Source: CAUZSH01 sp963582935
Lineage (GTDB): Bacteria > Pseudomonadota > Gammaproteobacteria > Francisellales > Francisellaceae
Assembly: GCA_963582935.1 (NCBI GenBank)
Contig: CAUZSH010000021.1
Span: 1-26,149 of the forward strand
Length of the DNA: 26,149 bases
Reading direction: 5' to 3'
The translations under genes and the position numbers were made by a program. Shown here one piece after another: positions 1 through 7,361 of this stretch. The notes beneath the pieces were generated by a model that was given only the letters and a program-made list of their open reading frames with translations, ran no database searches and was not told where the DNA came from. The stretch's first letter is position 1. Each line of letters starts with the position of its first letter.

Positions 1-332
1 CGATTAAATATATGATGCCGGGAGCCGACCATAGAAGTCATAAACGCTTAAACAATCGAGCTGAAAAGTCTCACCAGCCCACTAGGCGAAAGGAGAAGTG
101 CTTGGTGAAATTCAAGTCGCTTCAGGGGGCGCAAAAGATGTTAGTGTTGGTGGGGAGAACTAGAAATATATTTTCAGTTGCCGTAGGTAGATATAGAAAT
201 TCGGCTGAGGAAAGACGTTGTCAATTTAACTTGGCAAGAGACATTTGGGATGACGCAGCTCATGAGATCCTTTGCGCCTAAAATTTGCTATAATTGCCCT
301 CTGAGTACTCAAAAAGTTAACTTGACGGTGCC
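1..332 (+). mobile_element. IS6-family insertion sequence, right-hand end
   Basis: The stretch holds the last part of a transposase reading frame, a short 3' untranslated tail and what looks like the terminal inverted repeat. Read inward from 332 on the minus strand the end begins GGCACCGTCAAGTTAAC, which resembles the GGCAC-type ends of IS6-family elements. The left part lies outside the window, so the element may be complete in the genome. If it is a normal IS6 insertion, the eight bases at 333-340 (atttagac) would be one copy of the target duplication. The boundary at 332 is inferred from the end sequence and not from a second copy. Confidence 0.6.
3..281 (+). CDS. IS6-family transposase, C-terminal part (cut by window edge)
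   Basis: The frame is open from the left edge to the TAA at 279-281. It contains LNNRAEKSHQPTRRKEKC followed by KFKSLQGAQKM and a tail ending ILCA. The NNRAE-SHQPTRR segment, with the last catalytic Glu of the DDE triad (E in NRAE), is typical of the C-terminal catalytic region of IS6-family transposases. The usual N-terminal helix-turn-helix and the two Asp residues would lie upstream of the window. The first ATG at 12 is only an internal codon and not a start. No frameshift is visible in the part that can be seen. Confidence 0.7.
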   Translation: MKYMMPGADHRSHKRLNNRAEKSHQPTRRKEKCLVKFKSLQGAQKMLVLVGRTRNIFSVAVGRYRNSAEERRCQFNLARDIWDDAAHEILCA

Positions 333-740
333 ATTTAGACATATGTTTTTGATCAAATAACAATAACTCATCTTGATGAGAAAAAAGACTTCTTCGTGCT
401 ATTTGTAAGCATTTACTTACAAATTTGCGATCTGACATTTTCACATGAAATGATGTGTCATCAACATCACCTGCAAAACCAATCGACTCTCTAATGTTTT
501 GTGATGGTCGCATCACAAACCCAATTCCGTTACAGATATTGAAAGTTGTTCAACAAAGTGTCCTTAAATAATGAATACGGCGATAATATCTCAGTTGTTG
601 TGCGAGAAATACAATTTATTTTCTCATGATCTGATTAGAGTCATTCATTTAAGGTTTAAAGTTATTCGTACATGGTATTTAGCCATGAATAATGCTATGT
701 TTCTTATTAAAATAGTTCAAGATATAAAAGAGGTTTTTAA
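333..740. other. Intergenic stretch next to the IS end
   Basis: No well-supported gene is seen in these 408 bases. A minus-strand open frame begins near 516 (GTG at 514-516, ATG at 511-513) and runs leftward across the IS boundary at 332 to 226. Its first 60 or so codons could be the 5' end of a gene cut by the IS insertion, but I recognise no family. A perfect inverted repeat, gtgatg-gtcg-catcac, lies at 501-516 over that possible start. A plus-strand open frame from 571 overlaps the start of the DUF4404 gene and looks spurious. The DUF4404 promoter should lie in the last 100 bases. Confidence 0.4.
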
Positions 741-1061
741 ATGCCAAAAAGCACCATTACTCAAATCAAAGAAATGCTAAATCAAAATGAATCACTAAAC
801 CCGAATGATCGTGATCATATTCTTGGGTTACTGTCTGAATTAGAAGTAGAAGTGGCTAACTTGCCAGATAATAAAGTTGCAGAAGCAAAAGCCGTGATTG
901 AATTGACACACCAAAAGCTAGAAAATATAGGCGCTAAAAGCGCAAATGAGATTCCTTATGGGGATCTTGAGGATGCTGCCCTTGAATTTGAAGTGGAGCA
1001 TCCTAAGTTTACGTATATAGTGCAATCTATTTGCCAATCCCTGTCTAGTTTAGGGATATAG
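741..1061 (+). CDS. DUF4404 family protein
   Basis: This 106-residue acidic, helical protein resembles the DUF4404 family of small gammaproteobacterial proteins, whose function is unknown. The family pattern seen is an N-terminal helix, a central charged stretch with heptad-like spacing, and the C-terminal signature of a Phe-Glu-x-Glu-His-Pro motif (FEVEHPK, about residues 83-89) followed by a helix ending at SLGI. No signal peptide or membrane segment is present, so it should be cytoplasmic. The ATG at 741 follows agaggt at a usual ribosome-binding distance. It converges with the yqhD-like gene, whose stop lies 10 bases beyond its own. A longer overlapping frame from 571 is rejected as an alternative. 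Confidence 0.75.
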   Translation: MPKSTITQIKEMLNQNESLNPNDRDHILGLLSELEVEVANLPDNKVAEAKAVIELTHQKLENIGAKSANEIPYGDLEDAALEFEVEHPKFTYIVQSICQSLSSLGI

Positions 1062-1071
1062 TTGGAAGTAT

Positions 1072-2229
1072 TTATATACACATCTCTAAGATTTTTTTGC
1101 TGTCAGAGATAGCAATATCTTTATGCTCGCCAAGTGCCACCATATTATGTCTTTCCAATGCACTCACAATATCGGGTAGTTTGCTCGTATCAACGTCATA
1201 TCCAGAAAGTTTTGTTTTAGCACCCATCGCTTCAAAGAAAGCACGCGTTTTTTCAATAGCCGCATCGATGCGCTCATTTGTATTCCCTTTGGTAATATTC
1301 CAGACACGTTCAGCATATTGTAGTAACTTGGCTTCTTTTTTATCACGCTTATAGTTAATTATGTTTGGTAAGACAATGGCCAAGGTTTGTGCATGGTCTA
1401 AACCATACATGGCGGTTAACTCATGTCCAATCATGTGAGTTGCCCAATCTTGAGGAACGCCTTGATTAATTAACCCATTAAGTGCCATAGTGGCGCACCA
1501 CATAATATTTGCACGTGCATCATAGTCTTTAGGATTTTCAAGTGCTTTTGGACCTTCTTCTATTAAGGTTAGTAAAATTCCCTCAGCAAAACGATCTTGT
1601 ATAGGCGCATTAGCAGGATAAGTCAGATATTGCTCCATAACATGAACAAAAGCATCAACTATGCCATTAGTGACTTGTCTTATTGGTAATGTATAAGTGG
1701 TGACAGGATCAAGTATTGAAAATTTCGGGAAGACATGAGGGCTATCAAATGCAAGCTTATCACCAAATTCTCGACGGCTAATAACCGATCCTGCATTCAT
1801 TTCAGAACCCGTTGCTGGTAAGGTCAATACTGTTCCATAAGGGATTGCTGAAGTTACCTCAGCACCTTTCGCAAGAATATCCCAAGGATCTTTTCCTTCA
1901 TAGTCGACAGCTGCAACGATAAATTTAGTGGCATCAATAATTGATCCACCACCAACGGCAAGTACAAAATCAATTTTTTCTTTTTTGATAAGTGCAACAG
2001 CTTTCATGCAGGTTTCATACTCAGGATTTGGCTCAATACCTGAAAACTCAATATAAGCATGACCTTGCAATGCATCGATGACTTGCTGATAAACAGCATT
2101 TGCCTTGATGCTGCCACCACCGTAAGAGATGAGGACTTTAGCATCTTTTGGGATTTCAGTTGAAAGCTGTTTTATTTGACCTTCACCAAAGTGAATTTTA
2201 ACAGGATTATAAAGAGAAAAATTATTCAT
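1072..2229 (-). CDS. yqhD: YqhD-type NADPH-dependent iron-containing alcohol dehydrogenase / aldehyde reductase
   Basis: This 385-residue protein aligns along its whole length with E. coli YqhD, from MNNFSLYNPVKIHFG to the end. YqhD reduces a broad range of short aldehydes with NADPH and protects cells from products of lipid peroxidation. The nucleotide-binding glycine motifs are GGGS at 37-40 and AVGGGS at 91-96. The four metal ligands of the group III family are all present: D192, H196, H265 and H279. The ATG at 2227-2229 is preceded on the minus strand by aaaagga, a good ribosome binding site. A possible promoter further upstream (TTGATT, 17-base gap, TAACAA) is weak. No YqhC-like regulator is in the window. 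The gene stands alone, convergent with DUF4404 and 116 bases downstream of the GST-like gene on the same strand. Confidence 0.93.
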   Translation of the reverse strand: MNNFSLYNPVKIHFGEGQIKQLSTEIPKDAKVLISYGGGSIKANAVYQQVIDALQGHAYIEFSGIEPNPEYETCMKAVALIKKEKIDFVLAVGGGSIIDATKFIVAAVDYEGKDPWDILAKGAEVTSAIPYGTVLTLPATGSEMNAGSVISRREFGDKLAFDSPHVFPKFSILDPVTTYTLPIRQVTNGIVDAFVHVMEQYLTYPANAPIQDRFAEGILLTLIEEGPKALENPKDYDARANIMWCATMALNGLINQGVPQDWATHMIGHELTAMYGLDHAQTLAIVLPNIINYKRDKKEAKLLQYAERVWNITKGNTNERIDAAIEKTRAFFEAMGAKTKLSGYDVDTSKLPDIVSALERHNMVALGEHKDIAISDSKKILEMCI

Positions 2230-2345
2230 CGTCGTTCCTTTTCAGCTATTGTTGATAATGCTTAACGGGAAAAGAATACGCCTCATTTTGTTAGACAGCA
2301 AGAAAATAGCAATCAAATGTTATAATAACTTAAAATTATATATTT

Positions 2346-3023
2346 TCACAAAAAAACAAGTGGGTTTGCTTCACACCAAGGTTTATGTTTTATCATGATA
2401 TGTTGGAATGCTTCACTCGTATGAAGTTTTTTGTACCAGCGGTAAGTTTCTGGATAAGGCAGTGTTGAAAACCAGTTAGGATCAATATGAATAAGCTGCC
2501 TAATAAATGGAAACAGTGCATAGTCAATGTACTTTAGTGTCTCGCCATTCAGGTAAGTGTGGTTTTGTAATAATGCCTCGAATTTATCTAAATAAGGTAA
2601 GATATTTTCTTGTGCTTGCTTTAAAGACAGCTCTGGATGACGTTCGTTAAATTTTATTTCACGAATAAGTGCGTTCATTTCTGTTGAAACATGAATGAGA
2701 TCTAAAGCCGCTTGGTTTTCACGCTTATTGCTAATGAGCAGATTACAAGGGTCATTTTGGTATAGCGCCCAAAGCATAATCTCAAAGCTTTCCTCTAAAA
2801 CATCTCCATTAGGTAACTGTAATACAGGTACAGTTGCTTTAAGTGAAAGGGATAGCATTGCTTGAGGTTTATTTTTTAGTGCGACTTCACGTAATATAAC
2901 GGTGATGTCGGCAGCATGTAGCGCTAACCTTGCCCGCATTGCAAAAGGACAGCGGCGAAAGCTGTACAAAATAGGATTATTTTTCGCCTCAGGCATTTCG
3001 AGCGGGACTATGTATGGGGTCAA
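2346..3023 (-). CDS. Glutathione S-transferase family protein
   Basis: The N-terminal half is a thioredoxin-like GST domain: ILYSFRRCPFAMRARLAL with a Cys-Pro-Phe-Ala centre at about 25-28, then TVPVLQL with the cis-Pro and the glutathione-binding Glu-Ser (LEES). The second half is all-helical like GST C-terminal domains. The exact substrate is unknown. The Cys in the active-site position suggests an omega/lambda-like thiol-transferase or reductase rather than a classical conjugating GST. The longest frame starts with TTG at 3021-3023, overlapping the stop of the upstream helix-turn-helix gene by 4 bases (TTGA). The ATG at 2994-2996 (residue 10) is an alternative start. Neither has a clear ribosome binding site, so translational coupling is likely. 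Length 225 is normal for the family. Confidence 0.8.
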   Translation of the reverse strand: MTPYIVPLEMPEAKNNPILYSFRRCPFAMRARLALHAADITVILREVALKNKPQAMLSLSLKATVPVLQLPNGDVLEESFEIMLWALYQNDPCNLLISNKRENQAALDLIHVSTEMNALIREIKFNERHPELSLKQAQENILPYLDKFEALLQNHTYLNGETLKYIDYALFPFIRQLIHIDPNWFSTLPYPETYRWYKKLHTSEAFQHIMIKHKPWCEANPLVFL

Positions 3024-3325
3024 GCAGTAGCGAGTTTAGCTGTGTTTAGCCAACTGCGGCTCAGTACGTTGTATTGGTTTAGGTTTTGTGCACGAAAAAG
3101 TTTCAAAAATTGATCTTTTTTTAATCTTGGCGGTTCGCCTGCACGAAGCTTAATGCCTAGTTTGTTTGCCCACTTTCTGATTGTACCGTGTTTAAACCCA
3201 AGGCGATCTCCAGCCTCAGCATAGCTTAGCCCATCTTTTTGACATTCCATTAAGGCTTCTTTTGCAGAACAGTTGAATTTATCTTTGACGATGTGCTCAA
3301 AACTTCCAGTATATTGATTTGCCAT
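3020..3325 (-). CDS. Small helix-turn-helix DNA-binding protein
   Basis: This 101-residue basic protein has a helix-turn-helix-like segment at about residues 32-57 (LSYAEAGDRLGFKHGTIRKW), where GFKHGTIRKWA fits a recognition helix. I do not recognise a named family. It has no sensor domain, so it may be a small regulator or a DNA-binding adaptor. The start ATG at 3323-3325 has a strong aaggag ribosome binding site upstream on the minus strand. Its stop overlaps the first codon of the GST-like gene, so the two form an operon and the regulator may control it. A weak terminator at 3383-3399 separates it from the MoxR operon upstream. Confidence 0.6.
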   Translation of the reverse strand: MANQYTGSFEHIVKDKFNCSAKEALMECQKDGLSYAEAGDRLGFKHGTIRKWANKLGIKLRAGEPPRLKKDQFLKLFRAQNLNQYNVLSRSWLNTAKLATA

Positions 3326-3375
3326 TGTGATGCTCCTTGTCTCTCTCCATCTGACTCACAAGTAATATCATATAC

Positions 3376-3405
3376 TGAAAAACTTAAGATAACCTTAAGA
3401 AAAAA
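3376..3405 (-). terminator. Weak AT-rich intrinsic terminator after the MoxR operon
   Basis: On the minus strand the arms CTTAAG (3394-3399) and CTTAAG (3383-3388) can pair around a five-base loop and are followed by TTTTTC. On the plus strand the hairpin is also flanked by A runs, so it could act only on minus-strand transcripts. The stem is short (6 bp), so termination may be partial. It lies between the stop of the DUF4381 gene and the start of the helix-turn-helix gene. Confidence 0.4.
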
Positions 3406-3439
3406 TGTTTTTGATGAATTTTAATCATGAATATGTTAA

Positions 3440-3916
3440 TTACTTGATATTTATAGGTTTTAAACTGAAAATATTTTGTGCATATGCGAGAGAGCTTGTG
3501 CTGATTTCTAGAATGTTAAGAGAAATCTTAGGATTGTAGGCAGCAAGTGTGAGTGTGTTGAAGCTTTCAGACTGTGAGTGTCGATTTAAAAAGCCCTCCC
3601 ATGCTTTGCCATGGAGCTGGTTGATTTCAATGGGTTTGAATCGAAGCAGCGCAATACGCTTCAACAAAGGGGAGAGCCGTTGAGCATACTGATGGCTATT
3701 ATCGGGGTATTGGTTATAGAGGTTTGTTATTTCTGATTTTAGTGACATGAGATATTTCTTTTTCTTCTTTGCTCTGTGGACCATGAGTGCGCTTAAAATG
3801 ATCATAACAAGCAGTACTGTCATCAAAATGTACCAACCTGGTGCGAGTGGCCACCATGAGATTGGCTCTGGCACTTTAATATCTTTTAACTGCGCAAGTA
3901 AGGCTTCTTTTGTCAT
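3440..3916 (-). CDS. DUF4381 domain membrane protein
   Basis: This 158-residue protein matches the DUF4381 family, which is nearly always encoded between a DUF58 gene and von Willebrand-type BatA/BatB genes in MoxR operons. It opens with a short cytoplasmic or periplasmic segment carrying the family pattern IKVPEPISWWPLAPGW (about 13-28), followed by one membrane helix (about 29-46), a cluster of lysines (HRAKKKKK) that should be on the cytoplasmic side, and a soluble helical domain. The function is unknown. The start overlaps the stop of the DUF58 gene by 4 bases (ATGA), which shows translational coupling. The expected next genes (vWA proteins, BatD) are absent. Confidence 0.85.
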   Translation of the reverse strand: MTKEALLAQLKDIKVPEPISWWPLAPGWYILMTVLLVMIILSALMVHRAKKKKKYLMSLKSEITNLYNQYPDNSHQYAQRLSPLLKRIALLRFKPIEINQLHGKAWEGFLNRHSQSESFNTLTLAAYNPKISLNILEISTSSLAYAQNIFSLKPINIK

Positions 3917-4839
3917 GAGGAAACCTTTTTGAAAGCATACTGAAGTCGGGTGCCTATATCTTCAGAGGTCGCAATATTCAAATAGCTAATGCGGTAGGAC
4001 TTATAAAGCTTATCTAAGAGCTGAATGCGGCTTTCATAGTGTGTTTGATAGGTTTCAAGTGTTTTTTCATGTCGAGTATCGAGTGATATTTTTTGGCTTT
4101 TAGCATTCGAAAATTGGTAGACGCCTTTTGGTAGAGTTTTCTCTAATGGATCATAAATGTGAATATTCAAAATATCATGGTGTATTGATAATTGAGCATA
4201 CTGTTTAATGACCTCGTCTGAGTGGGTATGATCAAAATCTGAAATCACATAGATTAAGCTACCAGGTTTTGCGACGCGCCGTAGTTTTTTTAAGTAGAGG
4301 ATGAGTAGGTCGTCATTAGAAGATTGCTCTTGAATAAACTTTGGGTCAACAAGTCCATTGATGAAGTATAAGATGCCTCTGCGTCCACCCATAGGGCGAA
4401 TTTCTTTGTCCATATGCTCTGAAAAAATAAAGCCGCCAACCCGATCTTTATTGTTCATAGCAGACCATGATATCAAGGAAGCAACTTGTGCTGCAATAAT
4501 AGACTTAAACGTGTTTCGAGTGCCAAATAGCATTGAGCTGGAATAGTCAACGAGTAAGAAAATAGGGCGTTCCCGTTCCTCATGAAAAAGCTTCGTATGA
4601 GGTTTACCTGTTCGAGCGGTAACTTTCCAATCAATACTTCTCACATCATCACCTGGCTGGTAAAGCCTAACTTCATCAAAATCAATACCACGGCCTTTAA
4701 AGTTGGAAAGATGGTCTCCTGAGCGTTGGTAGCTTACGCGCTGTTTTGAGCTATGTGCAAGTAAATTTGCTTTGTATCGAAGCCGTAAGAGTGATTTTAT
4801 GTCTGGGATGAGGCCTTTATCTGTCGCGATATGCATCAT
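3913..4839 (-). CDS. DUF58 domain protein of a MoxR operon
   Basis: This 308-residue protein has the DUF58 signature: RGIDFDEVRLYQPGDDVRSI near 50-69, followed by DWKVTARTGKPHTKLF and the EERERP motif. Immediately after lies DYSSS at 98-102, the Asp-x-Ser-x-Ser part of a von Willebrand MIDAS metal site. DUF58 proteins are taken to act as partners of MoxR ATPases in maturation or metal-dependent assembly of other proteins. The precise client is unknown here. It is cytoplasmic, with no membrane helices. It starts 6 bases after the moxR stop and has two adjacent ATG codons (4837-4839 and 4834-4836); either can be used. The length is slightly above the family norm of about 290-300. Confidence 0.9.
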   Translation of the reverse strand: MMHIATDKGLIPDIKSLLRLRYKANLLAHSSKQRVSYQRSGDHLSNFKGRGIDFDEVRLYQPGDDVRSIDWKVTARTGKPHTKLFHEERERPIFLLVDYSSSMLFGTRNTFKSIIAAQVASLISWSAMNNKDRVGGFIFSEHMDKEIRPMGGRRGILYFINGLVDPKFIQEQSSNDDLLILYLKKLRRVAKPGSLIYVISDFDHTHSDEVIKQYAQLSIHHDILNIHIYDPLEKTLPKGVYQFSNAKSQKISLDTRHEKTLETYQTHYESRIQLLDKLYKSYRISYLNIATSEDIGTRLQYAFKKVSS

Positions 4840-4845
4840 AGGACC

Positions 4846-5808
4846 CTATGGTATGGCAACTAATTCTAGGATTTGATCAATGAGCATATCTGAGGTAATA
4901 CCCTCGGCCTCAGCTTCAAAAGAAACCAAAATACGGTGTCTTAAGACATCATGTGCTAGGGCTTGAATGTCCTCTGGGGAGACATAATCTTTTCCTTGTA
5001 GCCAAGCATAAGCGCGTGCGCATCGGTCAAGCGCAATGGTGGCTCTCGGGCTTGCGCCAAAACGAATACATTCCGCTAATTTCTGATCATAAGCGGCAGG
5101 GTTTCTGGATGCCATAACAAGCTGAACAATATATTCTTCCAGTGGCTCTGCCATATGGAGGTTTAATACCTCTTGACGGGCATCAAAAAGCAAAGACTGT
5201 GTTAAATGAGTGTCTGGCTTTGCAAAGCCAGATTTAGCTTCTTGCCTAACCAGCCGAAGAATCTCAAGTTCAGACTCAGCATTCGGGTAATCAATCAGCA
5301 CGTGTAGTAAAAAACGGTCAAGTTGTGCCTCAGGTAAGGGATAAGTGCCTTCTTGTTCAATGGGATTTTGAGTCGCCATCACTAAAAATAAATCTGCCAG
5401 TTGGTAACTGGTTTTACCCACGGTAATTTGGCGTTCGCCCATGGCTTCTAAAAGTGCGGCCTGCACCTTGGCAGGTGCTCGGTTAATTTCATCAGCCAAA
5501 ACGAGATTATGAAAAAGTGGGCCTTCTTGGAAAGCAAAGCTGCCTTCTTGGGGGCGGTAGATTTCGGTACCAGTGAGATCGGCAGGCAGTAAATCAGGGG
5601 TAAACTGAATACGTTGGAAAGATCCTTCGATAGCTTCAGCAATGGCTTTGACAGCTTTGGTTTTTGCTAAGCCTGGTGCTCCTTCAACCAAGAGATGCCC
5701 ATCGGCTAAGATGGCAGTCATCAGTTTGTTAACGAGATCAGACTGCCCGAGTATTTGAGCGTTGACATATTCTTTTAAATTTTCAAATGCCGTGAATGCT
5801 TGTGACAT
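4846..5808 (-). CDS. MoxR-family AAA+ ATPase
   Basis: This 320-residue protein is a MoxR AAA+ ATPase, a chaperone-like motor. It has Walker A GAPGLAKT at 43-50, Walker B NLVLADEINRAP at 101-112 with the catalytic D106-E107, sensor-1 TQNP at 146-149, and the family strings EGTYPLPEAQLDRF (about 153-166) and FGASPRATIAL. The C-terminal lid domain is complete. It is the first gene of a three-gene operon with DUF58 and DUF4381 genes, and MoxR proteins usually act together with such neighbours. The promoter and a palindromic site upstream are listed separately. The start is the only reasonable ATG; the upstream ribosome site taagg is moderate. Confidence 0.93.
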   Translation of the reverse strand: MSQAFTAFENLKEYVNAQILGQSDLVNKLMTAILADGHLLVEGAPGLAKTKAVKAIAEAIEGSFQRIQFTPDLLPADLTGTEIYRPQEGSFAFQEGPLFHNLVLADEINRAPAKVQAALLEAMGERQITVGKTSYQLADLFLVMATQNPIEQEGTYPLPEAQLDRFLLHVLIDYPNAESELEILRLVRQEAKSGFAKPDTHLTQSLLFDARQEVLNLHMAEPLEEYIVQLVMASRNPAAYDQKLAECIRFGASPRATIALDRCARAYAWLQGKDYVSPEDIQALAHDVLRHRILVSFEAEAEGITSDMLIDQILELVAIP

Positions 5809-5831
5809 TTAGTGCCTTAATCTTTGATCGA

Positions 5832-5875
5832 AATATCATGATATTCAAATATAGCGAAATATTTAAAGCTTACAA
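5832..5875 (-). promoter_or_regulatory. moxR promoter with palindrome over the start region
   Basis: On the minus strand TTGTAA (5870-5875), a 16-base spacer and TATATT (5848-5853) make a plausible sigma70 promoter. Just downstream, where transcription would begin, is a perfect 14-bp palindrome AATATCATGATATT at 5832-5845. It could be an operator for a repressor, though AT-rich palindromes also arise by chance. Confidence 0.45.
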
Positions 5876-5897
5876 AGTCTATTATGGCAAATATTTT

Positions 5898-6488
5898 TTA
5901 TGTTAGAACATTAATGCCAATGGATCGTAGCATTTTATTGAGTTGAATCAATGGAAGTCCAATAAGACTATTCGGGTCATTTCCCTCTAGCTTCTCAAAC
6001 AAAGTAATGCCAAGCCCTTCTGATTTAAAGCTGCCCGCACAGTTAAGTGGCATTTCTTTGGCGACATAACTCTTGATTTCTGCGTGGGATAGGACGCGAA
6101 AATACACGTAAAAAGGCTCAACAATGACTTGGTGTTCATTTGATTGTGTGTCTAACAAGCATAAGCTGGTTAAAAAGGTGACTTTGTTTCCACTGAATTT
6201 GGAAAGTTGGGTTTCGGCATTTTGTACAGTGCGTGGTTTTCCAAGAATTTCATCGTTAAATAATGCGCATTGGTCTGAGGCAATAATTAATGCGTCGTCG
6301 GTGTTAATCTGTTGCTGTATGGCTTTGGCTTTTTCAACTGCGAGCCTTTGAACCATTTGTGTTGGAGGTTCGTTTTCTTGTCTGGACTCATCAATGTCAG
6401 GAGAGATACAGTCAAAGTTAGGGAGGATCGTCTTGAGTAGCGTTGCTCTAAAAGGAGAGGATGAGGCAAGGATAAATTGTTTTGACAT
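5898..6488 (-). CDS. Maf-family nucleotide pyrophosphatase, YceF subgroup
   Basis: This 196-residue protein is a Maf-like pyrophosphatase that removes modified or non-canonical nucleotides. Maf motifs are ILASSSPFRATLL at 6-18, SDQ with the putative catalytic D72 at 71-73, and GKP at 83-85. The C-terminal strings AGSFKSEGLGI and GNDPNSLIGLPLI fit the YceF branch, whose E. coli member prefers 7-methyl-GTP. YhdE-type Maf proteins (dTTP/UTP) differ at these places. The gene is divergent from the hemolysin-III gene with only 56 bases between starts. In E. coli yceF lies near the fatty acid genes; that context is not seen here. Confidence 0.88.
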   Translation of the reverse strand: MSKQFILASSSPFRATLLKTILPNFDCISPDIDESRQENEPPTQMVQRLAVEKAKAIQQQINTDDALIIASDQCALFNDEILGKPRTVQNAETQLSKFSGNKVTFLTSLCLLDTQSNEHQVIVEPFYVYFRVLSHAEIKSYVAKEMPLNCAGSFKSEGLGITLFEKLEGNDPNSLIGLPLIQLNKMLRSIGINVLT

Positions 6489-6544
6489 AAAAACTAGCCG
6501 TGTTTTTTATAAAATCTTTGATTATTAGACTAATATAAAGGAAT

Positions 6545-7288
6545 ATGGTTTTGGAAACTATTAGCAACGCTGGAAAACTGAACATAATGAGTGAAATTTC
6601 AGAAATAATTGAAGATGCAAGTATACACGATGCAGATGAGTGCAAAGGGATGTATACCGCTCGTGAAGATCGCTTAAATAGCTGGTCGCATTTTTTTGGT
6701 TTAGGATTAAGTATCATAGGATTGATTTTAATGGTGGCAAAGGCCTCGACTTACGGCTCTACCATGAACGTGGTGGCATGCAGTATCTTTGGTGTGGCAC
6801 TGATCCTTATGTATGGTTCATCTGGTTTCTATCATGGTACGACTTCAAAGACGCTTAAAGCGAAACTGAGAGTCATGGATCACATGAATATTTATTTTCT
6901 CATTGCTGGAACCTATACGCCAATTGTATTGATAGGATTGAATGGACCGCTTGGGTGGACAATCTTTGGCATGATGTGGGGACTGACGGCTTTTGGGTTG
7001 CTTTATAAGTTATTGTTCTTCGGTGCCTCTTGGGTATCGTCGCTTTTGTATATTTTGATGGGCTGGATTGCGATGATTTTTATCGGACAGATTATTGCCG
7101 CAATTCCCTCTGCTTGTTTTATGTTGATTGCTTTGGGAGGATTATTTTATACCAGCGGTGTGGTTTTTTACATGCTGGATGAAGTAAAAGAATATACGCA
7201 TTTTATCTGGCATATATTTGTGATGTTAGGCAGTATTTGCCAGTTTTTTGCGATATATTTCTATCTTGCGGATATGCCGATTAAATAA
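6545..7288 (+). CDS. Hemolysin III / PAQR-type (TrhA) membrane protein
   Basis: This 247-residue protein has seven predicted membrane helices and the motifs of the HlyIII family: REDRLNSWSHFFG (40-52, H49), SSGFYHG (91-97, H96), DHMNIYFLIAGTYTP (111-125) and HFIWHIF near the C terminus. These Ser, Asp and His residues form the metal site in the related PAQR receptors. Despite the name, members are probably not toxins; TrhA proteins influence membrane energetics and lipid homeostasis. ATG 6545 has aaagga very close in front. ATG 6587 (residue 15) is a good alternative start, because the first 14 residues are not conserved in the family. The start is therefore uncertain, the family is not. Confidence 0.88.
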   Translation: MVLETISNAGKLNIMSEISEIIEDASIHDADECKGMYTAREDRLNSWSHFFGLGLSIIGLILMVAKASTYGSTMNVVACSIFGVALILMYGSSGFYHGTTSKTLKAKLRVMDHMNIYFLIAGTYTPIVLIGLNGPLGWTIFGMMWGLTAFGLLYKLLFFGASWVSSLLYILMGWIAMIFIGQIIAAIPSACFMLIALGGLFYTSGVVFYMLDEVKEYTHFIWHIFVMLGSICQFFAIYFYLADMPIK

Positions 7289-7305
7289 TTTTAGATAAGT
7301 ACCGA

Positions 7306-7361
7306 ATAAAAGTAAAAACATGAAAGTAAAGACATGAAAGCAATGATATGAAAGCAATGAT
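7306..7361 (+). repeat. 14-bp tandem repeat over the murU start
   Basis: Four head-to-tail copies of a 14-base unit lie at 7306-7319 (ataaaagtaaaaac), 7320-7333 (atgaaagtaaagac), 7334-7347 and 7348-7361 (both atgaaagcaatgat). The last copy is the start of murU. Since 14 is not a multiple of 3, each ATG is in a different frame: 7320-7337 encodes MKVKT and stop, 7334-7351 encodes MKAMI and stop, and each stop overlaps the next ATG as ATGA. The result is two coupled mini-frames leading into murU. Confidence 0.85.

Noticed and set aside
571..780. Plus-strand frame of 69 codons before the DUF4404 gene
   Set aside because: It overlaps the start of a better supported gene, has no ribosome site and its sequence matches no family.
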